Assembly (NCBI GenBank): GCA_934047225.1
Contig: OW204000.1
Location: forward strand, 19,052,001 to 19,116,000
Source: Ypsolopha sequella
Taxonomy: Eukaryota; Arthropoda; Insecta; Lepidoptera; Ypsolophidae
DNA length: 64,000 nt
Reading direction: 5' to 3'
The notes beneath the pieces were generated by a model that saw nothing but the letters and a program-made list of their open reading frames with translations, ran no database searches and was not told the DNA's origin. The stretch's first letter is position 1, and every line of letters begins with the position of its first letter. Shown in pieces: positions 22,378-31,756 of this stretch. The position numbers were made by a program, and so were the translations under genes.

Positions 22378-23475
22378 TGTTAAAACTATTAGTTCCTAAG
22401 ATACCCAGAATGTAGTCAATCTTTTCCGTCCCTAAAATAAACTTGGTAATACTAAAGAAACCCGTAAATGAAACAATCCAGCTTACTAAATACCCTTTCA
22501 TTAGACTAAGATTTATAATTTACTTATCACGCTCTGACGCGCCAGCATCACGCCCCACTCACGTCGCGCCGCACCACGCTTACTGTTTGTCAAGGCCTTA
22601 AATAAACCCTATTAATTCGAACCCCAAGGCTACCTACCTAAAGCATAGGTTAAATAATGTATTGGTGAAATAAAATGAGGAACTGCAAAATATATCGGAC
22701 TACATATTTTAATGTCAACAACGGAACAATAACGTACTTCTTTAGTATAATTTAAATAAGCGGTACCTCTGCTAATCAATTAATAATTAAAACAAAGTTT
22801 TACTTTATCAATTACCTATTACAACGAATACAACTTCAGCCACATCTAAAAATTGCTTAAAGAAATAATTAACCAAATGTTAACAAATCAAAGTGCAGAT
22901 ACAAAATCAAACAGCTTAAATTCCAAAATGCATAGCGGGAATGTTTACGTCTATAACCTGCGTATTTATTGGAAGTAAAATTATTGAAAGTTACAACAAT
23001 TGTGATAAGAAATAAATGTGTGAAACTACATGAAATACACTTTTTTAAAACAATACTTAGCTTTTGATCAAAATAACGCACTGCACCACGTTCTACCACA
23101 ATTTTCGAAAACCAACTGAGCTCTAAAGCCCGCTCCTACCCGTTATATAACCTATTACTCGCCGTCGGTGGCGTGATAAAATCCCGCCAATTCTCGTCAC
23201 GCCGATTTTGCCGCCGTGCCGCCAAAAGTCACCCGGTATTTTCTTGTCTTCGTGTCGTCTTCTTATTGGTTGAAATCTCAGTGTTGTCACATCTTGGTGA
23301 TGCCAGTGTCAATATTTGATGATAGTTAGTGAAATTTGAATTCAACGCTTGAAGAAAAATTAAAACTGCGCTATGCACGATCTGATTTGTTAACAGACAT
23401 TATATTAATTAATATATTATAACAGACACAATTATAACAGACATTAAGTTAATTGACATATTCCTTTTCTTTACA
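22378..23475 (-). repeat. 3' LTR
   Basis: 1098 bp, starting TGTTAAAACTATT and ending TTCTTTACA on the plus strand (TG...CA ends). It appears identical by eye to the 5' LTR except that TTAA, present at 29638-29641, is absent between 22957 and 22958. It would supply the polyadenylation signal for element RNA (AATAAA on the minus strand at 22965-22970). Confidence 0.93.
22965..22970 (-). terminator. Candidate polyadenylation signal in the 3' LTR
   Basis: AATAAA on the minus strand, about 150 nt downstream of the position equivalent to the proposed transcription start in the 5' LTR. That gives an R region of plausible size. Confidence 0.5.
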
Positions 23476-23575
23476 CTCGTCCATCCTGACGACTTTGCGA
23501 CCCTGCAAAGTGGAAAGGACCAATTTTAAAGCAAACAAAATCATAACATCAAATCCAATTATCGCCCAAGCCTTT

Positions 23576-23590
23576 CAGGATTCGAACCTG
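23576..23590 (-). other. tRNA T-arm-like hairpin (near the 3' LTR)
   Basis: Minus strand CAGG TTCGAAT CCTG: a short stem closing a 7-nt TTCGAAT loop, as in a tRNA T-arm and Pol III box B. No matching box A or acceptor stem is seen nearby, so it is not a tRNA gene. A similar hairpin lies at 24515-24531 at the other edge of the repeat array. Confidence 0.5.
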
Positions 23591-23879
23591 ATTACTAAAT
23601 ATTCCAATTAAAAAGAAGTGCAATAAATCTTAAATAAAAAAAAAAAAAAATAAAAAAACATTTCTGTCTGAACTAAAATAGTTATTCTTTCATATTATTT
23701 GAATATTAACTAGCTCATTTTGTAACTCGATAACTTCCTCAGTCATATTTTCATGTAAAACTTCAATAATAAATGGTAATAAATTGATCTGAGCAATCAT
23801 ACATTTCTATACAACGACTCTGACTTCCAATGTCTTCCAATTAACCATTTTGTTTTTATACAACAAAACTTTCGAACTA

Positions 23880-24412
23880 GTGACCCCTCATTATTTTAAA
23901 CTTGTAGCCCCACAGCCATATCCATGTTCCCAAAACTGTGACCCCTAAGTCACTTTTAAATTACCAAAAGCTTTGGCCCCTCAGCCATGTCCAAAAACTG
24001 TAATTGTGACCTCATAGTCACTTCCAAATTACCAAAAGTTTTGGCCCCTCAGCCATTTATAAAGTATTAAAATTGTGACCCCACAGTCACTTAAATTACC
24101 AAAAGCTTTGGCCCCTCAGCCATGTCCAAATTATAGTAATTGTGACCCCATAGTCACTTTCAAATTACCGAAAATTTTGGCCCCTCAGCCATTTACATAA
24201 TATTAAAATTGTGACCCCACAGTCAATACTATTACCGAAATTACTGGCCCATCAGCTATTTCAAAATTATTCAATTTGTCAACCCAAAATCACCTTTAAA
24301 TTACCAAAACTTTTGGTCCCACAACCATTTCCAAATTATTATAATTGTCAGTCGACCGGCACTTTTAAATTACCATAATTTTTGGCCCTTACGCCACTAA
24401 TAATTGGATCAA
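23880..24412 (-). repeat. Array of about eight 67-69 bp repeats with paired stem-loops in the 3' non-coding region
   Basis: Unit starts: 23880 (degenerate, short), 23938, 24006, 24075, 24142, 24211, 24278, 24347 (degenerate). On the plus strand a typical unit has GTGAC-CCCATA-GTCAC (5-bp stem, 6-nt loop), then AAATTACCAAAAG, then TGGC-CCCTCA-GCCA (4-bp stem, 6-nt loop). In the unit at 24278 the second hairpin becomes TGGT-CCCACA-ACCA, a paired change that keeps the stem; at 24211 it keeps pairing through a G-U. The array belongs to the element's own 3' region, between the pol stop (24552) and the 3' LTR. Role unknown: RNA export, packaging or protein binding are possible. Confidence 0.85.
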
Positions 24413-24514
24413 ATCAGAAAAATAAAATATTTGCCCCATTATTAATAAGATTAAATCCAAAAACCAAGTGACATAATAATGACAAATAATATATGAAAAA
24501 TTGAAATTACATAT

Positions 24515-24531
24515 CTGAGAATCGAACCCAG
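24515..24531 (-). other. tRNA T-arm-like hairpin (near the pol stop)
   Basis: Minus strand CTGGG TTCGATT CTCAG, a 5-bp stem (one G-U) with a 7-nt loop starting TTCGA. It lies just beyond the pol stop codon. Together with 23576-23590 it brackets the hairpin array. Confidence 0.5.
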
Positions 24532-24551
24532 CCTATTAAGATTTTATTACA

Positions 24552-27026
24552 CTATCCTTCAAGCAAATCAATCAATTCTTCGGTGCTGTCCACTTGACTG
24601 TCACTTGCACTACTGCTTTCTTCATCAATATCGGCGTGAAAAGCTTTCAGAGAATCGGAGGATACGAGTGCACTAAATCTTTTGTATCCTTTTACCCCTT
24701 TCAAGGAAGTTATAACATATCTGTCATTTCCTGCTACCTTAGTTATCTTATAGGGTCCACTATATTTTTCCTTTAATTTCCTTCTTACTTTTATGTTCCT
24801 ATCTGCAGCTCCTTTCCATAGAACCAAATCATTTAGTTTGAAAATTTTGGGTTCTTTACGCTTTGCGTTGAAGTATTTCTGCATAGTATCCGCAGCTTTC
24901 TTCAGGTTTGCTGCTGCTTTTGTTCTTGCTTCAGTTGCCATTTGTTCGTCATTATACGAGTTGCTTCCCATGGCTTGAAATCTGCTACGCGTAGCACTAA
25001 ACATCAGTTTGTAAGGAGAGAACCCTGTGGATGAATTCTGAAGATTGTTCATGCCCCAGGTGATGTCCTGAAGTTTTGTGTCCCAATCCCGCTCTTCTTC
25101 TACAGTCGTATTTATTGAATCCAATAATGTCCGGTTATATCTTTCTACCTGCCCGTTAGCTCTAGGACAGGCAACTGCATTGATAACGTGCTGTATCTGG
25201 TTATCCAAGCAAAACTGTTTGAAGCTTTTGCTCTTGAAGCTTGATCCACTATCCGATATTATTCTTTTTGGGTAACCAAATAAACAGAAGATATCTTTTA
25301 GTGACTTGATGACCTCTTTGGTTTTTGTTGTCCTGCAGGGTGAAGCCCAAATAAATTTAGTAAAACCATCAACTACTAACAACAAGTAGCTATTACCAGC
25401 TTGGCTTTTGCAAAATGGCCCTAGATGGTCGATATGCAGTGTCTGCAATGGTTCAGACTCCTTCTCAATGGGGTGTAATCGTCCTTCTGGTTTTCCATAC
25501 TGACTTCTTTTGTAAAGACAATCTAGACAAGCGTTAACGTACTTGCGAATGAATCGAGTCATTCCAGGGAACCAATATGTGTCCTTGATAATTTTTTCAC
25601 ACCTCTTTAGTCCCGGGTGTCCTATAAGATCGTGAAATTTTCGCATTATATTCCATCTGCCATATTTTGGTACAACCAATCTAACTTCTCCTCGTAAAAT
25701 TATCTTATATAACCGATCATCTATTAATTTGTAGTTATTTTTGATATCAGGATCTTCATCACCAATTTCCAATTTTCTCCTTATAATGCGCAACTTTTCA
25801 TCTTGATTTTGGAGACAAACTATCCAGTCGAATACATCAATTTTGTTGATATCAACAAGCTGAGGACCTTCTACTGGACACCTGCTAAGAGCATCAACAT
25901 GTCTATGTGACCGACCTGGTCTATGTGTTATTTCCATGTCATATTCTTGGACAGAAAGCGACCACCGAGCTATACGAGGAACCAACATTTTTTTGTCAAA
26001 CGTATCACGCACCGCTGAACAATCTGTAACGACTTTAAAATGTATGCCCGCAAGGTAAATTCTAAATCGCCTAAGAGACTCCACAACAGCTAAAGTTTCT
26101 AATTCGAAAGAATGATACATCGCCTCCTCCCTGCTTGTTTTACGACTGTAATATGCAATAGGTTTTAACTCGCCATCTTGCTTCTGCAATAGGATTCCAG
26201 CCACGCCTTTACTACTCGCGTCCGTATGAACTTCAGTTTCAGCACCTGTGCGAAATATGGCTAACAAGGGACGGTTTGTGAGAATTCCAATCAACTGATC
26301 AAATGCCTGTTTATGAACTGCCTCCCATTTCCAAATAGTATTCTTTTTAAGAAGACGATACAGATCGAAACAAATAATAGCATAATTTGGGACAAACTTT
26401 CGAAAGTAGCTAGTTAGGCCCAAAAACATTCGAAGCTCGTGAATATTAGTTGGTTCTTTAAACTTTGCAACTGCATCTGTTTTTCTTGAACCTGGACGAA
26501 TTCCTGACTCGCAAATTTCGTACCCAAGATATTCAATATTTCTTTGCAGAAAGGAACACTTTTCAAGATTCAGTGTCAAACCAGCGTCTTTAATTATGGT
26601 CAAAACTAACCTTAATAGATCCAGCCCTTCTCGTTCAGTCGTGGTAGGCAATAATACATCATCAATATAAGGAATGACTTTATCATACCGTAGTTCACAA
26701 AATATTTTATCCATCAACCGTTGAAAAACTGAAGGGGAATTAGCTAAACCAAAAGGCATACGCAAAAATTCATAATGTCCCTCTGGAGTTACGAACCCTG
26801 TTTTATGAACGGAAGCACTAGCCACAGGAATTTGATAAAATCCTTGTGACATATCCAAGCTTGTGAAGAACTTTTTCCCACCCAATTTTTCAACCTGTTC
26901 CTCAATTATAGGCAAAGGGTATTTGTCTTTAACAGTAACTGCATTCAGTTTTCTAAAATCAACACAAAGCCTATAATCTCCATTTTGCTTTCTAACAAGA
27001 ATTACAGGACTGAATAATTTGAACAC
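24552..27026 (-). CDS. Retrotransposon Pol: reverse transcriptase, RNase H, integrase (frame-separated part)
   Basis: The 824-codon frame carries most of Pol. RT: LDMSQGF at residues 57-63, FVTPEGHYEFLRMPFGLANS at 78-97 and the catalytic YIDD at 120-123. RNase H: HTDASSKG with Asp269, the ELE pair at 308-310, VTDCSA with Asp335, and HVDALSR with Asp378. Integrase: zinc-binding His465, His470, Cys500, Cys503; the DDE triad as Asp533 (HIDHLGPF), Asp592 (SDSGSSF) and Glu628 (GQVERYN); GPYK at 757-760 marks the GPY/F module. No chromodomain follows; the C-terminus is acidic and serine-rich. The ATG at 27024-27026 is probably not a natural start: the RT fingers segment begins in the other frame (27002-29041), and the two frames overlap by 25 bases. 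It copies element RNA and integrates cDNA in the nucleus when made as part of Gag-Pol. Confidence 0.93.
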   Translation of the reverse strand: MFKLFSPVILVRKQNGDYRLCVDFRKLNAVTVKDKYPLPIIEEQVEKLGGKKFFTSLDMSQGFYQIPVASASVHKTGFVTPEGHYEFLRMPFGLANSPSVFQRLMDKIFCELRYDKVIPYIDDVLLPTTTEREGLDLLRLVLTIIKDAGLTLNLEKCSFLQRNIEYLGYEICESGIRPGSRKTDAVAKFKEPTNIHELRMFLGLTSYFRKFVPNYAIICFDLYRLLKKNTIWKWEAVHKQAFDQLIGILTNRPLLAIFRTGAETEVHTDASSKGVAGILLQKQDGELKPIAYYSRKTSREEAMYHSFELETLAVVESLRRFRIYLAGIHFKVVTDCSAVRDTFDKKMLVPRIARWSLSVQEYDMEITHRPGRSHRHVDALSRCPVEGPQLVDINKIDVFDWIVCLQNQDEKLRIIRRKLEIGDEDPDIKNNYKLIDDRLYKIILRGEVRLVVPKYGRWNIMRKFHDLIGHPGLKRCEKIIKDTYWFPGMTRFIRKYVNACLDCLYKRSQYGKPEGRLHPIEKESEPLQTLHIDHLGPFCKSQAGNSYLLLVVDGFTKFIWASPCRTTKTKEVIKSLKDIFCLFGYPKRIISDSGSSFKSKSFKQFCLDNQIQHVINAVACPRANGQVERYNRTLLDSINTTVEEERDWDTKLQDITWGMNNLQNSSTGFSPYKLMFSATRSRFQAMGSNSYNDEQMATEARTKAAANLKKAADTMQKYFNAKRKEPKIFKLNDLVLWKGAADRNIKVRRKLKEKYSGPYKITKVAGNDRYVITSLKGVKGYKRFSALVSSDSLKAFHADIDEESSSASDSQVDSTEELIDLLEG

Positions 27027-29041
27027 GACTCCCTAATGATGTTATTCTTGAGAAGATCATCAATTTTTTGTCTTACAAGTGATTTTTCTGAAAGAGACAA
27101 TCGATATGGTCGATAGCAAATAGGTTTATCAGAATTTAATTCGATATTCAATTCAACTTTATTAGTAAGACCAAGCTCACTCGTATCACTTGCAAAACAG
27201 CTTGAAAATTCTTCAAGAATTTTATATAACTCTCTTAAAATTTCTTTATCTTGTGAACCACACTTAATCTTGTTAACCTCAACTTTTAAAACACTCCGAG
27301 CCTGTTGAACAGACGATGCTGGAACTCTATCTATTGTGATTTCATCAGCAAGAAACCCTATAGCAAGTACCCGACCAGATTTTAACCGTAATGGTTGTGA
27401 GCCGTGATTATAAACCAGAATTGACGGAATGGGAAAGTTTTGAACAAAGTTTATAGTCTTATAATCTGTTGTTTCGTATGAACATCGACGTGATTCGACA
27501 AATAACAATGCAGACGGCTGTAATTGTATGTTACTATGAACGTCTACAAATGACTTCGATTTTGGTGGCACAACTACTTCATCAGAACACACTAAATTCA
27601 CTTTTTCAATATCTACTACAGAATCAATAGAATTTATGCCACTGTCCACCTCAAGCTTTTTATTCTCTTTTAAATTTACCGCGACTCCACAAATACTAAG
27701 TTGATACTTTTCATTATTGAGTACTGGTTGGCCTAAGAAAACATCAGCTCTATTTAAGGGAACATCAGTTACAATGAATTCAGACTGTATCCCTAAATCA
27801 TCAATAACAAACGGAATTGCAACTTTGCCAAGAGCTCGAACAGGTTTGCCACCAAAACCACTAATCATAAAATCACATGATTCCAAATCCAACCCTAATT
27901 GAGTAACAGCTGAGGATGTAATCAAGTTAACTTGAGCACCGGTATCCAAATAAGCCGGAATTTTAACACCTTTAATCAAGATATCTTTAAAATAAGCTTT
28001 ATTTACCTCTGAAGTAATAGAACTGATTGTTCGCTTAAAACATTTATCTTCTTGGTGACCTAATTTTCCACAAATACTGCATCTATTTACATTTCCATTT
28101 CTCGAAGTATTTCCGTTTTTGGGACACGTTCGAACTACGTGTCCAACTTCATTGCAAAGAAAACATGTAACACTTCCTTTTTCCTTGCGATCATTGTTTG
28201 CTGTATTGGAATTCGTATCAACTAACATGGTTCTAGGGCTGTTTACATTCCTATTCCATGAAAACTTATCCTTAACATATGTATTTTTGTGCACTGCCGT
28301 TTTCATCTCATTGTTGACACAAAGGAATTTTGTATATAATTCACTAGGAGTGCGATAATTTCCGGCTCTTGCAGACGTTCTGAGGTGAAAGGGTAACCCA
28401 TCTATGATGCAAGCCACAGCTTTATCATCTTTAATCTCACATTTTGTCAATAGAGTGCATTTAGAATAATAATATTGGGTCATTGTCTCACTAAAAAGCT
28501 TTTTCCTATTTAACATCTCTTTAAGCGACTCCGCATAATCTATATTTCGTGGAAATGCTTCCAAAATTTTACCCTTCCACTCAGTCCATGAATGTTCATA
28601 TTCACTCAGCGCATTGTGCCACATTTTTGCCAGCCCCGTAAGTCTAGCTTGCATGTAATAGCTTTTGATATCCTCACTCCAACCATGAATCGCACCCAAT
28701 TGCTCGATTTTGTTTAACCAAAGAGCTGCTGTCATTTCCGATTTTTCGGGGTCAAACTCTGGCACAATGTCTGGTTTTACTAATATGTTAGAGTGATATG
28801 GATTGAGCCTACCAGATTTCTCGAAGCTCGTAGATGCGGTAACCTTCGTAGGTGACGGAGATCTCGTTGGCCGCCATGGTCCACTGTATTCGCCTCGACG
28901 TCGTGAAGAACTGTCGTAGTGGCCCCGTGTGCGACTGCGCCTTTCTTCTTCCCGTGCTCGACTGCACCTTTCTCGTTCCCGTGCTCGATGCCATCTCAAT
29001 GGACTTCGGGAACGGCTACGACTCGGCGTTCGGGAACTCAT
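27002..29041 (-). CDS. Retrotransposon Gag-protease, running into the RT N-terminus
   Basis: The 679-codon frame starts at ATG 29041, which overlaps the primer-binding-like site. Residues 1-65 are rich in Arg/Ser (starts MSSRTPSRSRSRSPLR), resembling an RS domain. A Gag-like helical region follows (about 80-270, with ALWLNKIEQLG and WKGKILEAF). Two CCHC zinc knuckles follow, CFLCNEVGHVVRTC near 291 and CSICGKLGHQEDKC near 319, for RNA packaging. The aspartic protease motif LDTGA is near 363. The last about 60 residues (KPICYRPYRLS, IDDLLKNNIIRES) are the start of the RT domain and end at a premature stop, where the pol frame continues. The break lies within RT rather than at the gag/pol junction, so it is best read as a disabling single-base loss or sequence error, not programmed frameshifting. 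One continuous Gag-Pol frame is likely in active relatives. Confidence 0.9.
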   Translation of the reverse strand: MSSRTPSRSRSRSPLRWHRARERERCSRAREEERRSRTRGHYDSSSRRRGEYSGPWRPTRSPSPTKVTASTSFEKSGRLNPYHSNILVKPDIVPEFDPEKSEMTAALWLNKIEQLGAIHGWSEDIKSYYMQARLTGLAKMWHNALSEYEHSWTEWKGKILEAFPRNIDYAESLKEMLNRKKLFSETMTQYYYSKCTLLTKCEIKDDKAVACIIDGLPFHLRTSARAGNYRTPSELYTKFLCVNNEMKTAVHKNTYVKDKFSWNRNVNSPRTMLVDTNSNTANNDRKEKGSVTCFLCNEVGHVVRTCPKNGNTSRNGNVNRCSICGKLGHQEDKCFKRTISSITSEVNKAYFKDILIKGVKIPAYLDTGAQVNLITSSAVTQLGLDLESCDFMISGFGGKPVRALGKVAIPFVIDDLGIQSEFIVTDVPLNRADVFLGQPVLNNEKYQLSICGVAVNLKENKKLEVDSGINSIDSVVDIEKVNLVCSDEVVVPPKSKSFVDVHSNIQLQPSALLFVESRRCSYETTDYKTINFVQNFPIPSILVYNHGSQPLRLKSGRVLAIGFLADEITIDRVPASSVQQARSVLKVEVNKIKCGSQDKEILRELYKILEEFSSCFASDTSELGLTNKVELNIELNSDKPICYRPYRLSLSEKSLVRQKIDDLLKNNIIRESCSNYSVL

Positions 29042-29054
29042 ATCCCACTTCTGA
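29042..29054 (-). promoter_or_regulatory. Primer-binding-like site
   Basis: Just inside the 5' LTR the minus strand reads TCAGAAGTGGGAT, which matches, from memory, the complement of the 3' end of insect tRNA-Leu up to its terminal bases. It starts three bases after the LTR and abuts the gag ATG (29041), so there is almost no leader after the priming site. Confidence 0.55.
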
Positions 29055-29057
29055 AAA

Positions 29058-30159
29058 TGTTAAAACTATTAGTTCCTAAGATACCCAGAATGTAGTCAAT
29101 CTTTTCCGTCCCTAAAATAAACTTGGTAATACTAAAGAAACCCGTAAATGAAACAATCCAGCTTACTAAATACCCTTTCATTAGACTAAGATTTATAATT
29201 TACTTATCACGCTCTGACGCGCCAGCATCACGCCCCACTCACGTCGCGCCGCACCACGCTTACTGTTTGTCAAGGCCTTAAATAAACCCTATTAATTCGA
29301 ACCCCAAGGCTACCTACCTAAAGCATAGGTTAAATAATGTATTGGTGAAATAAAATGAGGAACTGCAAAATATATCGGACTACATATTTTAATGTCAACA
29401 ACGGAACAATAACGTACTTCTTTAGTATAATTTAAATAAGCGGTACCTCTGCTAATCAATTAATAATTAAAACAAAGTTTTACTTTATCAATTACCTATT
29501 ACAACGAATACAACTTCAGCCACATCTAAAAATTGCTTAAAGAAATAATTAACCAAATGTTAACAAATCAAAGTGCAGATACAAAATCAAACAGCTTAAA
29601 TTCCAAAATGCATAGCGGGAATGTTTACGTCTATAACTTAACTGCGTATTTATTGGAAGTAAAATTATTGAAAGTTACAACAATTGTGATAAGAAATAAA
29701 TGTGTGAAACTACATGAAATACACTTTTTTAAAACAATACTTAGCTTTTGATCAAAATAACGCACTGCACCACGTTCTACCACAATTTTCGAAAACCAAC
29801 TGAGCTCTAAAGCCCGCTCCTACCCGTTATATAACCTATTACTCGCCGTCGGTGGCGTGATAAAATCCCGCCAATTCTCGTCACGCCGATTTTGCCGCCG
29901 TGCCGCCAAAAGTCACCCGGTATTTTCTTGTCTTCGTGTCGTCTTCTTATTGGTTGAAATCTCAGTGTTGTCACATCTTGGTGATGCCAGTGTCAATATT
30001 TGATGATAGTTAGTGAAATTTGAATTCAACGCTTGAAGAAAAATTAAAACTGCGCTATGCACGATCTGATTTGTTAACAGACATTATATTAATTAATATA
30101 TTATAACAGACACAATTATAACAGACATTAAGTTAATTGACATATTCCTTTTCTTTACA
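29058..30159 (-). repeat. 5' LTR
   Basis: 1102 bp with TG...CA ends. It contains the promoter (29798-29834) and the extra TTAA at 29638-29641 that the other LTR lacks. The promoter-side half is rich in GCC/CGC words (29855-29915). Confidence 0.93.
29798..29834 (-). promoter_or_regulatory. LTR promoter: TATA box and initiator
   Basis: TTATATAA at 29827-29834 and an arthropod-type initiator TCAGTT at 29798-29803 on the minus strand. The A of the initiator (29801) is 26-33 bases downstream of the TATA box, the expected spacing for RNA polymerase II. The same pair is present in the 3' LTR. Confidence 0.65.
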
Positions 30160-30163
30160 CTAC

Positions 30164-31479
30164 TATACACATTTAATTTAAAAAAATTAAGTACAGTGTT
30201 TAAAAAACACAATTTTGTATAAGGGTGGACTTATCACATAAAGCAATTTTATCAAAGTCAACCTTGGTTGGCAGCGTGTCCAGGGCATAGTTCGAAAAAG
30301 AAAAGAAAATATATTGGTCTGTGGCAATTCACGCCAATAGTTCAGTATAAGTTAGGTTTATGAATGAACAGTTTACAATTTGATGCACAATTAGCCATGA
30401 TTTTGTCGAAACAAACTTGAAACAGCATTTTTAGGTTGTTTGGACTAAATCGTGACGAATAGACTTGTTATCCACTCTAAATTATTAATGTTTATGGGTA
30501 AGCAGATAGCGTTAGTAGTATTTTTACATGAATAAAAATTTTTAAATCACCGAAAAATACCAAGTACTTACAGAGATATTAACAATCAAAGTAAAATAAT
30601 GTACTGCTAAACTCATGTCTTATGCTTTGTCATTTTTTTCGTGAATTTCTCGACCGCTTTATTATTTCTGTAATATTTACGTAAACACATATTACTATGA
30701 TTTTTTTCATATTTTTTGGTCCACCAGTTTTGGAAATAAGGGGGGATTATAAATTTTTTATCTATAATTTAACAATGTAAATACCAAAACAGGGTCCAAT
30801 TTAATACTAAGGTTTCATTTAATTAGTTAAGTATGCAAAGAAACTAACTGAAACTTAGTCAAATTGACCATATTACGAGTATAACAAAGAATGAGTTCCT
30901 TTGAGTATTTTTAAAGAATTTATTTTAGCTACAGATTTAATAATAAATACAGATTTAATACCCAGTGACGTAATGATATGATACGCGATATGATCGTTAT
31001 TTCGTTATAGTTTCTGTCGATATTTGTACCGACACAGGTCGACTCAAGGTCGTTGGCGGCTACCTGACCCTTAAGTGACGTTTTGTATTCGGCGGTAAGA
31101 AACTATAATTAGGACTTGGACTTGGTATTAAAAACTCTCGTAAGAATGTAGAATTGTACAAAATGCAAAGGTACCCGTAATATTCCATGACGTGGCCCGA
31201 TACATATAATTATTACGTTAATCGTAAAAACGATCTATTTTTACCATAATTTAAACATAAATAACTGCAATAACAATTAAGAAGCTTCTTTGCCAAGACC
31301 TAATTCGATCTTGCATTTAAATAAAGTTAACTGTGGGTATCATTTTGTAATTATCTAGCGAACACTTCTTATAGCTGAACCCTAAATATAATAAAATAAT
31401 AGAATATCGGGAAAAGTTCCGCTGACCTACCTTCGCTCTCATTACAATTGCAATATGCCCCGATATTAAAATTAAATAA
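30164..31479. other. Repeat fragments, no gene
   Basis: About 30310-30430 (CCAATAGTTCAGTATAAGTT and onwards) is a partial copy of the MITE at 52605-52825. About 30630-30730 (TTCGTGAATTTCTCGACCGC) is shared, inverted, with about 53340-53430. The rest is AT-rich without recognisable features. Confidence 0.5.
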
Positions 31480-31756
31480 GTGTGGTAGAGCTAATACCGG
31501 GCTCGACTGTGGAGGTACCACCATCTTACTTGGAGACCCCCTCGAAGGAATTCGGGGGAGAGTAAGAGGACAGCTCACAGGAAAAAAATACCGGGAGGCC
31601 CACCATGCCTGGGACCGATGGATGGCGGTATATCCATCCCTAATAGCCGAGCCTTATATGGAACAGACTTGTGACGGGCAGTGGCGTCCCTGGTGCGAGG
31701 GTTCCGGCACCGCGCTCACCAACCCGCCTGCCCAGCGTGCAATTCTTTCAGGATGA
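31480..31756 (-). repeat. Lepidopteran-type retroelement 3' fragment, copy 1
   Basis: On the minus strand it carries GAATTGCACGCTGGGCAGGC, GGTGAGCGCGGTGCCGGAAC and CTGTTCCATATAAGGCTCGG. The same blocks occur at 38507-38725 (+), 57394-57512 (+), 60411-60593 (+) and 61675-61945 (-). It has markedly higher GC than its surroundings. The plus-strand open frame 31448-31756 is antisense chance. Probably the 3' part of a non-LTR element or a SINE. Confidence 0.65.

Larger units (their letters stand above)
22374..30163 (-). mobile_element. Full-length Ty3/gypsy-type LTR retrotransposon
   Basis: The element 22378-30159 (7782 bp) lies between 4-bp direct repeats CTAC (22374-22377 and 30160-30163). In coding orientation it has a 5' LTR (29058-30159), primer-binding-like site, gag-protease frame, pol frame (RT, RNase H, integrase, in that order, which marks Ty3/gypsy rather than copia), a long 3' non-coding region with a hairpin array, and a 3' LTR (22378-23475). 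There is no env-like frame. Near identity of the LTRs points to recent insertion. The polypurine tract position next to the 3' LTR reads AGGATGGACGAG, a weak match. A frame break in RT means this copy alone cannot make a complete Pol. Confidence 0.93.

Noticed and set aside
23880..24412. CRISPR-like array
   Set aside because: Units are contiguous 67-69 bp repeats without unique spacers and lie in a eukaryotic retrotransposon.
23476..24551. Possible env gene between pol and the 3' LTR
   Set aside because: No open frame of useful length; the region is filled by the hairpin array and A-rich sequence.
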